Positions 1-13,325 are shown, counted from the first letter of the stretch. The stretch is DNA of 64,000 bases from Chloroflexota bacterium (GCA_019637815.1 JAHBUZ010000022.1:1-64000), one strand, 5' to 3'. Made by a program: numbers and translations. The notes: generated by a model from the sequence alone, not told the origin.

Positions 1-2
1 GG

Positions 3-809
3 GGCGGCGTGCGTGTCTGGCTCGATGGCGGCGACCCGATGCTGCCACCGCAGCCCTATCTGCCGTACGTGTACGCGCCATGGTCGGTCCCCCTGTTCCT
101 GCCCTGGGCGGCGCTCCCCTGGGACGTGGCGTGGATCGTCTGGCGCGGCGTCAACGTCCTGCTGCTCATCTGGACCGCCGCGTGGGCGTACCAGCGACGA
201 CCGCTCGCGACCGCGATCCTGCTGTGCATACTCGCGGCACCCATCGCGGCCACGCTCGATACCGGCAACCTCACCCTGTTCTGCGCGCTCGGCGTCTGGG
301 CGGCGCAGTTCACGGGTCCCCGACTCGGCGGGGCGCTCTGGGCGCTGGCGACCGTGCTGAAGTGGTTCCCCGCGCCACTCTGGCTGGTCCTGCCGCCGCG
401 CGCCCGCCTGTGGGGGCTCATCTGGATAGCCATCGCCGGCATCCTCGCCCTTGCGACGTGGCCCCAGACCTGGGTCCAGATCCAGACCGCGATCGCGTTC
501 CCGCGACCCTTCCGACTCGACTACCTGCTGCTGCTGTGGGCCGCCGTGCCCTGGCTCTGGGCGCGACCACGACTCCTGGAACCTCGGGAGTGGCGACCGA
601 TCGCCCGTGAGGTGCTCGACTGGACCGCGACCCAGTGGCGGTCGATCCGGACCGCGCCGCGGCCACGCAGCGCGGCACGGGCGTGGGTCGAGTGTCAGGC
701 CCGGGTGCTGCTCGGTCTCGAGATGACGGCGGCCGATGCTGCGGCGGACCCGGACCCTGCTGCCGAGCCCCGCAGCGTCGAGCCGACCCCTCCCCCACCG
801 AGGGGCTGA
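3..809 (+). CDS. GT87/DUF2029-type membrane glycosyltransferase, 3' part
   Basis: The reading frame is open at the window edge, so the N-terminus is missing. The visible part has a GGDPM...YVYAPW stretch like the first periplasmic loop of DUF2029/GT87 polyprenyl-phosphate-mannose-dependent mannosyltransferases, then about six hydrophobic helices rich in Trp and Leu. It ends in a soluble Ala/Pro-rich tail. The family builds lipoglycans or glycoproteins at the membrane. The catalytic Asp region lies upstream and cannot be checked. The last 115 bases overlap the convergent nei2 gene. The family call rests on topology and motif shape only. Confidence 0.6.
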   Translation, partial: GGVRVWLDGGDPMLPPQPYLPYVYAPWSVPLFLPWAALPWDVAWIVWRGVNVLLLIWTAAWAYQRRPLATAILLCILAAPIAATLDTGNLTLFCALGVWAAQFTGPRLGGALWALATVLKWFPAPLWLVLPPRARLWGLIWIAIAGILALATWPQTWVQIQTAIAFPRPFRLDYLLLLWAAVPWLWARPRLLEPREWRPIAREVLDWTATQWRSIRTAPRPRSAARAWVECQARVLLGLEMTAADAAADPDPAAEPRSVEPTPPPPRG

Positions 810-1633
810 CAGCCGGGACACCACCAGGCGCGTCGCGGCAGGTCACGTCCCACGACCCGGCTCCGGATGAGCGTGCCGCATCGGCGACACGGTCGGCCGG
901 TCCGGCCATACACCCACAGCCGCTCGCCATCCGATCGGCGGATGCCCGCGCCCGCGTCCGGTGCCGCGCCGAGCGCGTCGGGCGTCGTGGTCCGTGCCGG
1001 ATCCTCGCGATTGGCACGCAGCAGGCGCGCTCCCGTCCGCACGAGCCGCTCCAGGACGTCCGGCGCGACCTCGCCGAGCGGCAGGAACGGATCCACGCGC
1101 TCGATGAAGCAGACCTCGCTCCGATAGACGTTCCCCAGGCCCGCGAGGGCTCGCTGGTCGAGCAGGCCCTCCCCCACGGTCTCCGAGGCACGCGCGGGAT
1201 CCCGCAGACGGCTGAGCGCCGCATCCACATCCGGCTCCGCCACGATCATGTCCGGCCCGAGTGGCGCGAGTGCCGGATGGACCGCCAGTGCCCGGGTCTC
1301 CAGCAGCTCGGCGACGGGTGCATCGAAGCACACCGCGACCGCGCCCGGCACCTCCACCACGGCCACCGCCCGCGCCGGGCTGCGGCGCCACGCCTCGCCG
1401 GTGCGGTATCGGTGCCACGAGCCGTTCATGCGCAGGTGGGTGTGGAGCGTCAGCCCATCATCGAAGCCGATGAGCAGGTGCTTGCCGATCGAATCGACCC
1501 GGTCGACGGTGCTGCCGACCACTCGACCGAGCTGCGCGCCGCCGGGACGACCGCGGGCGGCGGCGACGCGGCGCCCCAGGAGCACCTCGCGGAGCACGGT
1601 CGCGGTCCGATGGAGGGTGTCGCCCTCAGGCAC
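695..1633 (-). CDS. nei2: Fpg/Nei family DNA glycosylase-AP lyase (Nei2-like endonuclease VIII)
   Basis: The protein excises oxidised bases and nicks the abasic site. It begins with MPEGDT from a GTG start, giving the Pro2 nucleophile and Glu3. Lys51 in the GKHLLI strand matches the conserved beta-clamp lysine. The helix-two-turn-helix LLDQRALAGLGNVYRSE spans about residues 157-173. A C4 zinc finger uses Cys249, Cys252, Cys272 and Cys275. About 35 low-complexity residues follow the finger and overlap the convergent glycosyltransferase gene. The Leu-Asp sequence at residues 158-159 and MPEGDTLH fit Nei/Nei2 better than Fpg. At 312 aa it is slightly longer than the usual 265-290 because of that tail. 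Confidence 0.9.
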   Translation of the reverse strand: MPEGDTLHRTATVLREVLLGRRVAAARGRPGGAQLGRVVGSTVDRVDSIGKHLLIGFDDGLTLHTHLRMNGSWHRYRTGEAWRRSPARAVAVVEVPGAVAVCFDAPVAELLETRALAVHPALAPLGPDMIVAEPDVDAALSRLRDPARASETVGEGLLDQRALAGLGNVYRSEVCFIERVDPFLPLGEVAPDVLERLVRTGARLLRANREDPARTTTPDALGAAPDAGAGIRRSDGERLWVYGRTGRPCRRCGTLIRSRVVGRDLPRRAWWCPGCQPLGGGGVGSTLRGSAAGSGSAAASAAVISRPSSTRA

Positions 1634-1659
1634 GCGGTGGCCGGGTGGCGGTCATGCGA

Positions 1660-2862
1660 TCAGCCGGCGGCCCACTGCGCGAGACGACCGATCCCCTCCT
1701 CGATGTTCGCGTCGCTGGTCGCGAAGCTGAACCGCGCGTAGCCGGGCGCGCCGAACGCCTCCCCGGGCACGATGGCCACCTTCGCCTGCTCCAGCGCCAC
1801 GTCCGCCAGCTCCAGCGATGTCGTCGGGGTGACCCCGCCGTACGTGCGGCCGAGCAACCCCGTCACGTTCGGGAAGCAGTAGAACGCACCCTGCGGCTCC
1901 AGACACGTGATTCCCGGGATGGCGGTCAGCAGGCGATGCATGAGCACGCCTCGTCGGGCGTATGCCTCGCGCATCCGGGCGACGTCCTCGAGCCCGCCCG
2001 AGACGGCCGCCTGGGCCGCGCGCTGGGACACGTTCGAGATGTTCGAGGTCGCGTGGCTCTGGAAGTTGGCGGCCGCCTGCATGATGTCCTTCGGCCCGAT
2101 CATCCAGCCGATCCGCCAGCCGGTCATGGCATACGTCTTGGCGACGCCGTTGATGATCACCGTCTGGTCGACCAGCGCGGGGACCTGCGCCGCGATGGAC
2201 GTGAACACCGCATCGCCGTAGACGAGATGCTCGTAGATCTCGTCGGTGACCACCCACACGCCGTTCGCGAGGGCCCACTCCCCGATGGCCCGCACCTCGT
2301 CGGGGGTGTACACGGCACCGGTGGGGTTCGAGGGGCTCACGAACAGGAGCGCCTTGGTGCGCTCGGTCCTCGCCGCATCGAGCTGCTCGATGGTGACCTT
2401 GAAGCCGGCGGTGTCCGGGCAGTCGATGACCACGGGGACCCCGTCCGCGAGCGTGACCGCCTCCGGGTAGGTGGTCCAGTACGGCGCGGGCAGGAGCACC
2501 TCGTCACCGGGATCGAGGAGCGCGGCGAAGGCCGTGAACACGGCGTGCTTGCCGCCGTTCGTGACGAGCACCTGGGATGGGTCGTAGGAGACCGCCGAGT
2601 CCCGCAGCGTCTTGGCGGCGATGGCCGCGCGCAGCTCCGGCAGCCCGGTCGCGGGGGTGTACTTGTGGTTGCGGGGATCCCGACACGCCTCGACCGCGAC
2701 CTCCACGATCCAGTCCGGGGTCGGGAAGTCCGGCTCTCCGGCGCCGAAGCCGATGACCGCCTCGCCCGCGGCCTGGAGGGCCTTGGCCTTGGCGTCGACG
2801 GCGAGCGTCGCGGAGGGGGCGATGGCAGCGAGACGAGCGGATGTCCTGTTCACGTGTGCCAC
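1660..2862 (-). CDS. aspC: Class I aminotransferase (aspartate/prephenate aminotransferase type)
   Basis: PLP enzyme that moves the amino group between aspartate (or a related amino acid) and 2-oxoglutarate. It has the subgroup I-gamma opening [14 protein letters not shown], the cofactor-site Asn179 in NPTG, Asp207, the Schiff-base Lys242 in [14 protein letters not shown], and Arg250 for phosphate. At 400 aa it is full length. The start is a GTG at 2862; a second in-frame GTG at 2853 lies 7 nt after a CACAGT box and could be a leaderless start. It stands alone between nei2 and lhr on the same strand. Whether it also uses prephenate cannot be read from the sequence. Confidence 0.9.
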   Translation of the reverse strand: MAHVNRTSARLAAIAPSATLAVDAKAKALQAAGEAVIGFGAGEPDFPTPDWIVEVAVEACRDPRNHKYTPATGLPELRAAIAAKTLRDSAVSYDPSQVLVTNGGKHAVFTAFAALLDPGDEVLLPAPYWTTYPEAVTLADGVPVVIDCPDTAGFKVTIEQLDAARTERTKALLFVSPSNPTGAVYTPDEVRAIGEWALANGVWVVTDEIYEHLVYGDAVFTSIAAQVPALVDQTVIINGVAKTYAMTGWRIGWMIGPKDIMQAAANFQSHATSNISNVSQRAAQAAVSGGLEDVARMREAYARRGVLMHRLLTAIPGITCLEPQGAFYCFPNVTGLLGRTYGGVTPTTSLELADVALEQAKVAIVPGEAFGAPGYARFSFATSDANIEEGIGRLAQWAAG

Positions 2863-2886
2863 TGTGCCAGAGCCGAGCGCAGCACG

Positions 2887-3000
2887 TCAGATGCCGGGTC
2901 GTTCGGCGGGCAGGACGCGGAGGCCCTCGCTCTGTGCCGCGGCCCGGAGTCGGCGATCCCAGGTCATGATGATCAGGTCATCCCCGACCGTCCGACGCAG
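2887..3000 (-). pseudogene. Relic of a PIN-domain (VapC) toxin C-terminus
   Basis: Between aspC and the lhr stop codon, one minus frame reads about 37 residues ending GLRVLPAERPGI. It includes LIIMTWDRRLRAAA, which matches the last strand and helix of VapC-type PIN nucleases, where the Asp after Trp is an acidic active-site residue. Upstream the frame runs into out-of-frame lhr, so the N-terminal two thirds of the domain are gone. The fragment has no start and cannot fold. It indicates a former toxin-antitoxin locus overwritten by, or deleted against, the lhr 3' end. Confidence 0.5.
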
Positions 3001-3001
3001 C

Positions 3002-7942
<4,941 letters not shown>

Positions 7943-7952
7943 TGGACCGCCC

Positions 7953-7958
7953 AGTATA
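7953..7958 (-). promoter_or_regulatory. -10 box (TATACT) of lhr
   Basis: A minus-strand TATACT lies 10 nt before the proposed GTG start of lhr. Transcription would begin almost at the start codon. No clear -35 is seen. Confidence 0.5.
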
Positions 7959-8069
7959 GCCCGATGGCACACCGGATATCGAACGCGTGTTCGATGCCCG
8001 GGTCGTCGTCGAGGATGGCCGCGCGGTCAGGCGCTGGTCACGCGGACGTTCCGATGTCAGTATCGACCC

Positions 8070-8642
8070 ATGGCCCTGCACATCACCGATGATCCCGCCG
8101 CGGACGGACTGCTCACCGACAGCCCACTGGCCCTGCTGATCGGCATGCTGCTCGATCAGCAGGTCCCGATGGAGACGGCCTTCACCGGTCCCCTGCGGAT
8201 CCGCGACCGCACCGGCTCGCTCGACGCGGCGACCCTGGCCAGCTATGACCCCCAGGCCCTGGTCGAGGTGTTCACGACCACTCCCGCCGTGCATCGCTTC
8301 CCGGGTTCCATGGCCGCGCGCGTGCAGGCCCTGTGCCAGCGGCTCGTGGACGAATGGGACGGGGATGCTGCGGCCATCTGGACCCGGGACGATCCCGATG
8401 GGCCCACGGTGCTGCAGCGGCTGAAGGCGCTGCCGGGCTTCGGCGATCAGAAGGCGCGCATCTTCCTGGCGCTGCTCGGCAAGCAGTACGGCTTCTCGGG
8501 CGCTGGTTGGCGCGAGGCCGCGGCGCCCTACGGTGAGGACGGCTCGTTCCGATCGGTGGCCGACATCGTCTCGCCCGAGAGCCTCGCCAAGGTACGCGAG
8601 CACAAGCGCGCCACCAAGGCCGCGGCGAAGCAGTCCTCGTAG
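8070..8642 (+). CDS. HhH-GPD-type base-excision repair family protein
   Basis: 190-aa protein of the uncharacterised HhH-GPD family common in Actinobacteria and Chloroflexota. It has the family opening ITDDPAADGLL, LLIGMLLDQQVPM at residues 22-34, and the helix-hairpin-helix LPGFGDQKARIF at 121-132. The hairpin is followed by no clear catalytic Lys or Cys cluster, so glycosylase activity is unproven. The start ATG follows a CAGTAT box (8058-8063) by 6 nt, which suggests a leaderless mRNA. Head-to-head placement with lhr supports a role in DNA repair. The C-terminus is rich in Lys and Ala and may be a DNA-binding tail. Confidence 0.8.
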   Translation: MALHITDDPAADGLLTDSPLALLIGMLLDQQVPMETAFTGPLRIRDRTGSLDAATLASYDPQALVEVFTTTPAVHRFPGSMAARVQALCQRLVDEWDGDAAAIWTRDDPDGPTVLQRLKALPGFGDQKARIFLALLGKQYGFSGAGWREAAAPYGEDGSFRSVADIVSPESLAKVREHKRATKAAAKQSS

Positions 8643-8764
8643 CCGTCACGATACGCGGGGCCCCGCGCACCGTCGCGAGCACGGGGAAGATCACCGACGT
8701 CGACGCAGTGGCGGGCCGGATCCGGCCCTCGCCACCTCACGACCTTGGCTGATATCCTTGAGTC

Positions 8765-9028
8765 ATGACCACAGCACTCAAACGACGACGGGGTCATACG
8801 CGCCTCTCCGCGAACAACCAGGTGACCCTTCCGAAGGCCGTGGTGGACGCCCTGGGTCTGGAGCCTGGCGCGGAGCTCCGGGTCGAGGCACGGGACGGTG
8901 AGGTCGCGCTCGTGCCGGTCGAGGACCTTCTGGCACGCCGTCGACGCCTCCTGGACTCGATCGACGACCGATTCCGGGGACTCTACCCGCCCGGCTACCT
9001 GGACGAGCTTCGCGACCAGTGGGGCTGA
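8765..9028 (+). CDS. vapB: AbrB/SpoVT-type antitoxin of a VapBC module
   Basis: 87-aa antitoxin. The swapped-hairpin DNA-binding domain is visible as LSANNQVTLPKAVVDALGL, then GAELRVEARDGEVALVPVE. A basic linker and an acidic/aromatic tail (about residues 58-87) would wrap the toxin. The gene overlaps the following PIN toxin by 10 bases, so the two are translated together. A TATCCT box (8753-8758) ends 6 nt before the ATG, pointing to a leaderless start. VapB proteins of this kind normally repress their own promoter with the toxin as co-repressor. Confidence 0.85.
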   Translation: MTTALKRRRGHTRLSANNQVTLPKAVVDALGLEPGAELRVEARDGEVALVPVEDLLARRRRLLDSIDDRFRGLYPPGYLDELRDQWG

Positions 9029-9405
9029 CCATCCTCGACGCGAGCGTGGTCATCGCCTTGCTCGATCGGGATGACGCGCTCCATCACGCATCGGTGGCGG
9101 CGGTCCTCCGAGCGGATGGACTGGGCCTGCCGGCATCAGCCCTGACGGAGAGCATGGTCGCACCGCATCGGCGTGGGGTGGCCCGCGAGATGCGATCCCT
9201 TCTGGACGACATGGCCGTCTCGATCGAGCCCCTGACCGAGTCGATGGCTGACCGCGCCGCGTCCATGCGCGCTCGTGAGGCTTCGATGCGCCTTGGCGAT
9301 GCGCTCGTCCTCGCTACGGCGGAGATCCTGGGCGCGGAGCGGATCCTCACCGGCGACCGGCGCTGGCTCCGATGGAGCGAGCTCGTGGAGCTCGTCGAAG
9401 CCTGA
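9019..9405 (+). CDS. vapC: PIN-domain toxin VapC (partner of the AbrB-type antitoxin)
   Basis: 128-aa PIN ribonuclease. LTILDASVVIALLD carries the first catalytic Asp, Glu44 lies in ALTESM, and MRLGDALVLATAEILGAERILTGDRRW carries the later acidic residues. The family cleaves tRNA or rRNA when free of antitoxin. The GTG start overlaps the antitoxin stop. All key acids are present, so the module looks intact. Confidence 0.85.
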   Translation: MGLTILDASVVIALLDRDDALHHASVAAVLRADGLGLPASALTESMVAPHRRGVAREMRSLLDDMAVSIEPLTESMADRAASMRAREASMRLGDALVLATAEILGAERILTGDRRWLRWSELVELVEA

Positions 9406-9424
9406 CGGTCGACAAGCCCGATCC

Positions 9425-9478
9425 GCATCATGATGCGTGTGCGCATACATGTCGATGCTACGATGTCCGCATGCGCAC
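9425..9478 (+). promoter_or_regulatory. Promoter and operator-like palindromes of the second vapBC
   Basis: A perfect 12-bp palindrome GCATCATGATGC lies at 9425-9436. A second inverted repeat pairs GTGCGCAT (9439-9446) with ATGCGCAC (9471-9478), the latter overlapping the start codon. A TACGAT -10 box at 9459-9464 ends 6 nt before the ATG. The arrangement fits autorepression by a ribbon-helix-helix antitoxin on a leaderless mRNA. Confidence 0.55.
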
Positions 9479-9704
9479 GACCATCGACCTCGACGAGGAC
9501 ATCCAGGCCGCGGTCGAGCGGCTCCGCCGGCAGGAGGGCCTCGGACTGAGCGAGGCCGTCAATCAGCTGGCTCGGGCGGGACTCACCCGGGAGGCACCGC
9601 GCGGTCGACGGTTCGTGCAGCGGACGGCGCGGCTGGGTCTGCGACTCGACGTCACGAGCGTCCAGGACGCCCTGGAGCAGCTGGACGGCCCCGGCGCTCG
9701 ATGA
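9471..9704 (+). CDS. vapB: Ribbon-helix-helix antitoxin of a second VapBC module
   Basis: 77-aa antitoxin. MRTTIDLDEDIQAAVERL is the classic ribbon strand and first helix of CopG/MetJ-type antitoxins; LGLSEAVNQLARAGL is the second helix. The tail after residue 45 contains the toxin-binding segment. The start is fixed by the TACGAT box 6 nt upstream. It overlaps the toxin by ATGA, so translation is coupled. It differs in fold class from the antitoxin 700 bp upstream, so the two modules have separate origins. Confidence 0.85.
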   Translation: MRTTIDLDEDIQAAVERLRRQEGLGLSEAVNQLARAGLTREAPRGRRFVQRTARLGLRLDVTSVQDALEQLDGPGAR

Positions 9705-10129
9705 TCGTCGACGCGAACATCCTCCTGTACGCGGTGGATTCCACCTCGCCGTTCCACGCCCGTGCGCGGGCCTGGATGGAGGATCGCCTGAACGGTCCGA
9801 CGCGGGTCGGTCTGCCGTGGCAGTCGCTCGCGGCGTTCGTCCGGATCGTGACCCATCCACGGGCACTCGACCGTCCGCTCACGCCGAAGGCCGCGTGGTC
9901 GCATGTCCAGGCCTGGCTGGACCAGCCGGCCGCGTGGATCCCCCTGGAGACCGAGCGTCACGCGAAGATCCTCCGGGATCTGCTCGTCCGTCACGACGTC
10001 CGGGGCAACCTCGTCTCGGACGCCCGTCTCGCGGCCCTGGCCATCGAGCACGGCGTACCCATCGCGTCAGCCGATACGGACTTCGCGCGCTTTCCCGAGA
10101 TCCGCTGGATCTCGCCGTTCGTGCCCTGA
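9701..10129 (+). CDS. vapC: PIN-domain toxin VapC (partner of the RHH antitoxin)
   Basis: 142-aa PIN nuclease of the subgroup starting MIVDANILLYAVD, with the first catalytic Asp at residue 4. VSDARLAALAIEHG carries the third acidic site and SADTDFARF the last. All acids of the site are present. It starts inside the antitoxin stop codon (ATGA). It is an intact second type II toxin-antitoxin locus directly after the first. Confidence 0.87.
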   Translation: MIVDANILLYAVDSTSPFHARARAWMEDRLNGPTRVGLPWQSLAAFVRIVTHPRALDRPLTPKAAWSHVQAWLDQPAAWIPLETERHAKILRDLLVRHDVRGNLVSDARLAALAIEHGVPIASADTDFARFPEIRWISPFVP

Positions 10130-10163
10130 CGTCCGCCGTCTGCCGTCGAGCGACGGACCTCCG

Positions 10164-10982
10164 CTATCGGATGGTCACGCCTCGCACCGGGGACCAGGCA
10201 CCGATGTTGCCGGCCTTGTCGCGGGCACGCACCCGGAACTCGTAGCGCACCCCCTTCGTGCCGGCGGTCGTCGCCGAAGTGGCGGTCGTGCGCGAGCGGA
10301 TGGTGGTCCAGGCACCGTCACCGGTCCGGCGCTGCACGTCGTACGAGGCCACGCCCGCGGTCCGCTTCACCAGCTTCGGGTCCGTGCCGCTCCAGCGGAG
10401 CTTCGCGGTCCGGCTGCCGACCGCGCTGGTCGCCTTGGTCAGGGTCGCCTTCGGCTTCGTCCGGTCGGCGCCCTCGATGAACACCACCGTCCAGTAGCTC
10501 GCGCCGCTCTCGGCGACCGCGACGCCGACCCCGGCGTAGTTGAACGAGGTGGACACGATCTGCGCCTTGTGCCCCGACGAGCCCATCCACTGCTGGACGG
10601 CGCGGACCGCGGCGGCATCGATGGGATTGGTGCCATTCGCCGCGATGATCTCACCCGCCGCGTAGTAGGCGATCCCCGCAGCCTTGAGGTGGTCCCACGG
10701 GAGCTTGCCATCGGGGTCGGTATGGGAAAAGTACGCTCGGTCGACCATGTCCTGCGACCGCGCCTGGGCGACGGCCTGGATCCGGCCGTCCATCCGGATC
10801 GCGCGCAGACCACGATCCTTGCGCTGAGCATTGATGCGCTTGAGCACGATGGACTCCGCCGCGCGCAGCTCCGCGCTGGTCGGCCCCGCGGCGAGGGTGG
10901 CGGCGGGCAACCCGACACCAACGAGCGTGACGACGAGCAGCGAGACGAGCACGACACGAAGATGCGCTGACGGCGAGTGCAT
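10164..10982 (-). CDS. Secreted CAP (SCP/PR1-like) domain protein with C-terminal Ig/FN3-like domain
   Basis: 272 aa. A signal peptide covers about residues 1-32 (VVLVSLLVVTLVGVGLPAATLAA). The CAP domain follows: LKRINAQRKDRGL, SQDMVDRAYFSHTDPDG, then GEIIA, and a C-terminal motif SGHKAQIVSTSFNYAGVGV with the conserved His. The last 85 residues form a beta-rich module resembling fibronectin type III (SYDVQRRTGDGAWTTI...RVRARDKAGNIGAWSP). Bacterial CAP proteins are mostly of unknown function, some binding lipids or acting on cell-wall partners. The ATG at 10982 is chosen over a TTG at 11003 because it places the basic residues directly before the signal helix. Confidence 0.85.
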   Translation of the reverse strand: MHSPSAHLRVVLVSLLVVTLVGVGLPAATLAAGPTSAELRAAESIVLKRINAQRKDRGLRAIRMDGRIQAVAQARSQDMVDRAYFSHTDPDGKLPWDHLKAAGIAYYAAGEIIAANGTNPIDAAAVRAVQQWMGSSGHKAQIVSTSFNYAGVGVAVAESGASYWTVVFIEGADRTKPKATLTKATSAVGSRTAKLRWSGTDPKLVKRTAGVASYDVQRRTGDGAWTTIRSRTTATSATTAGTKGVRYEFRVRARDKAGNIGAWSPVRGVTIR

Positions 10983-11178
10983 GACGCCGATGGTCGCCGC
11001 CAACGCCCCGCTCCCCCACCCACCTGACGGTACCGATCAGCGCTGGCGGTGGTCCGCGGCGGACCCCGCCAGACCCACCGGCACCCCACCAGAGCGACCC
11101 TCGACGCGGGACCATAGGCCCACATGGCCCGACCGCCCGAGACACACGGGACGACGGATGGCCGGTCATGATGGCGAG

Positions 11179-11292
11179 ATGCTGCCGGTCATCCTGCGCA
11201 CGGAACGGCTCGTGCTGTCGGTCCCCGATGCGGGCGATATCGACGCCATCTTCGCCGCGTGCCAGGACCCTACGATCCAGCGCCTCACCAGC
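11179..11292 (+). pseudogene. GNAT acetyltransferase, N-terminal relic
   Basis: A 38-residue stretch, LRTERLVLSVPDAGDIDAIF then AACQDPTIQRLTS, matches the beginning of RimJ/RimL-type GNAT enzymes. The frame then loses all similarity, and the acetyl-CoA-binding core is absent in any frame before the next gene. The fragment looks like a deletion relic. Confidence 0.5.
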
Positions 11293-11387
11293 CCTGGCCA
11301 GTCCTCGACGCCTGACGCCGAGCATCGAGGAGAGCGCGGCGTCAGCTGCCTCCAGCGGGTCCCGGGTCACGATCTCGGGCGAGACCC

Positions 11388-11630
11388 CTACCCTCGAGTG
11401 GGCCGGTCCCGGATGATGTCGTGGATCTGATCCCGGAGTCGTCGGGCCTCATCAGGAAAGAGACCCACGCGCGTCTGGAACTCCCAGTCGTCCACAGCTT
11501 GGAGTGCCTCTCCGATGGAGCTGGACAGCCCAGCGAGCTCCGCGTGGCTGGTCACGACGAGGACGTCGTCCCGCGTCAGCTCCGGTGGGCCTGACCACCA
11601 GTCCCAGTTGTCCATGTCGATCTGCCGCAT
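11388..11630 (-). CDS. Small acidic protein of unknown function
   Basis: 80 aa, not recognised. The ATG is preceded by AGGAGA at 5 nt spacing, one of the clearer Shine-Dalgarno sites here. The protein is Trp-rich at its start (DNWDWWSGPP) and ends in an amphipathic helix (EARRLRDQIHDIIRDR). Third codon positions are richer in GC than first positions, which favours this strand. Its size and acidity would suit an immunity or antitoxin protein, but nothing shows that. Confidence 0.5.
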   Translation of the reverse strand: MRQIDMDNWDWWSGPPELTRDDVLVVTSHAELAGLSSSIGEALQAVDDWEFQTRVGLFPDEARRLRDQIHDIIRDRPTRG

Positions 11631-11685
11631 CGTGTCTCCTATGCTGAGGGCGTCGACGAAAGGGTCGATCCAGGCGATCGGAGGA

Positions 11686-11937
11686 TCAGGAGAGACTCCC
11701 GAACTGGCCGGATCCGGCGTGACCGACCTCCACCTCTCGTATATCACGATGGCCGCCGCGGTCCACGACGCCAAGCGCGTCCTGCGAGATACACCGGTCA
11801 GCGAGGTCCCCGAACCGGTCGAGGCGTTCCTGTGGTCGGTCGAGGAGGCGGTCATCGGCGACGATGAAGACTGCGTGGATGTCGTCGTCATCGAGCTCCT
11901 CGAGGTGCTCGACATCGGGGACCGGGATGACCGGCAT
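11686..11937 (-). CDS. Small acidic protein of unknown function (uncertain)
   Basis: 83 aa with a strongly acidic run (EELDDDDI). AGGAGGAG precedes the ATG by 9 nt. It would form a pair with the 80-aa gene 55 bp downstream. The opposite strand is open and codon-like in the same register, so the coding strand is not settled. No family was recognised. Confidence 0.3.
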   Translation of the reverse strand: MPVIPVPDVEHLEELDDDDIHAVFIVADDRLLDRPQERLDRFGDLADRCISQDALGVVDRGGHRDIREVEVGHAGSGQFGSLS

Positions 11938-12179
11938 CTGGAGTCGCTCCTCCTGTCTCGGACCCGTCACCTGCTGGAAGACTGGCGAGCACGGTGGGCT
12001 GTGGCGGATCGAGCCTTCGATATCGGAGACGGTCCTCGTCCAGCTCCCGATGATGCTCCGATCGGACTCAGGACGGTAACGCCATGCCCCCCACGATGCC
12101 CGGTGGAGACTCAGCATCGCCCGGGCCGATGCGGGATCGGCCCGGCTCGCACGCCCGGTCGGCCCTCGACGCCTGAGCC

Positions 12180-13325
12180 TCAGCCCTCGAGGAGCCGCGT
12201 CGTCTGCTCCAGGGCTCGTTCGGCGGTCCGCCGCGCCCGGTCGACGACCTCCGGCCGCTCCCGTGCGGCGAGATCCGGCGGGTCGAGGAGCTGCACGGGC
12301 AGTGGCGATTGGCCGAACCGGGTCGCCTCGTCCGTCCAGCGCTCGCGCCAGGCGAGCGGGGTCTCGTCGGGGATCTCCCGATGCGCCTGCGCCAGCCACA
12401 CGAGCGCCCATGAGCGCGGCACCACCCGATACGCGTCATAGCCGCCGCCACCAGTCGCCACCCAGCGGCCCTCGCACCAGGTGTGGGCGACCTGATCCAG
12501 CAGCCGGGTCGCACGAGCGTACGCACGCGTCGTGATCCGCAGATGCGCCAGTGGATCGAACGCGTGGCTGTCACAGCCATGCTGCGTCACGAGGAAGGTG
12601 GGCTGGAACGTCTCGGCGAGCGCGGGCAGGACCGTGTCCAGCGCCGCGAGCCACCCGGTATCCCCTGTGTACGCCTCCAGCGGCACGTTGACCGCGCTGC
12701 CGCGCGCATCCGGACCGCCGGCCTCATCCAGGTCCCCGGTGCCGGGGAACAGCGACCGGCCGGTCTCGTGGATCGAGAGGGTCAGCACCTGCGGGTCGTC
12801 CCAGAACAGTGCCTGGGTGCCGTCCCCGTGGTGGACATCGAGGTCCACGTAGAGCACCCGGTGTCCGGCGTCGCGTGCCTCGGCGACCGCAAGCGCCACA
12901 TCGTTGTAGATGCAGAACCCGGATGCCCGGTCCGCCATCGCGTGGTGGAGGCCGCCGCCTGGGTCGAACACGTGGTCCGCGGCACCAGCGAGCACCTGCC
13001 GCACGGATGTGATGGAGCCACCCGCGACGCGCGCGGATGCCTCGTGCATGCCGTGGAACGAGGGACAGTCGGCCGTGCCGATGCCCATCGCCGCGGGCTG
13101 CCAGGCATCGTCCGAGAACGACCGCACCTGGCGGATGTAGCGCGCCTGGTGGAGCCGGCGGAGCTCCTCGTCCGTCGCGATCGGCGGCTCCAGGAAGCGT
13201 GTCGCGCCGACACCGCGCATCAGCTCGATCCCCGGGCCGAACCGCCTGGGCGTCAGCGGATGCGACGGGCCGAAGTCGTACTCGGTGATGGCCTCGGACC
13301 AGACGACGATCGGCTCGGCGGTCAT
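12180..13325 (-). CDS. acuC: AcuC/class I-II histone-deacetylase-fold deacetylase
   Basis: 381 aa zinc amidohydrolase. Motifs in order: FGPSHPLTPRR near the start, GGGLHHA (124-130) with the paired active-site His127 and His128, FCIYNDVALA (138-147), LDVHHGDGTQ (162-171) with Asp163 and His165 as zinc ligands, HGCDSHAFDPLAHL for the third ligand region, and GGGGYD near the end. AcuC in Bacillus deacetylates acetyl-CoA synthetase; relatives act on polyamines. Its ATG overlaps the stop of the upstream M16 gene, so it is last of a three-gene operon. The substrate is not shown by the context. Confidence 0.88.
   Translation of the reverse strand: MTAEPIVVWSEAITEYDFGPSHPLTPRRFGPGIELMRGVGATRFLEPPIATDEELRRLHQARYIRQVRSFSDDAWQPAAMGIGTADCPSFHGMHEASARVAGGSITSVRQVLAGAADHVFDPGGGLHHAMADRASGFCIYNDVALAVAEARDAGHRVLYVDLDVHHGDGTQALFWDDPQVLTLSIHETGRSLFPGTGDLDEAGGPDARGSAVNVPLEAYTGDTGWLAALDTVLPALAETFQPTFLVTQHGCDSHAFDPLAHLRITTRAYARATRLLDQVAHTWCEGRWVATGGGGYDAYRVVPRSWALVWLAQAHREIPDETPLAWRERWTDEATRFGQSPLPVQLLDPPDLAARERPEVVDRARRTAERALEQTTRLLEG

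Noticed and set aside
11515..12441. Long plus-strand open frame opposite the small gene pair
   Set aside because: It would overlap the 3' end of acuC by 260 bp and has no suitable ribosome site. A middle part is codon-like in both strands, so it remains only an alternative to the 11686-11937 gene.
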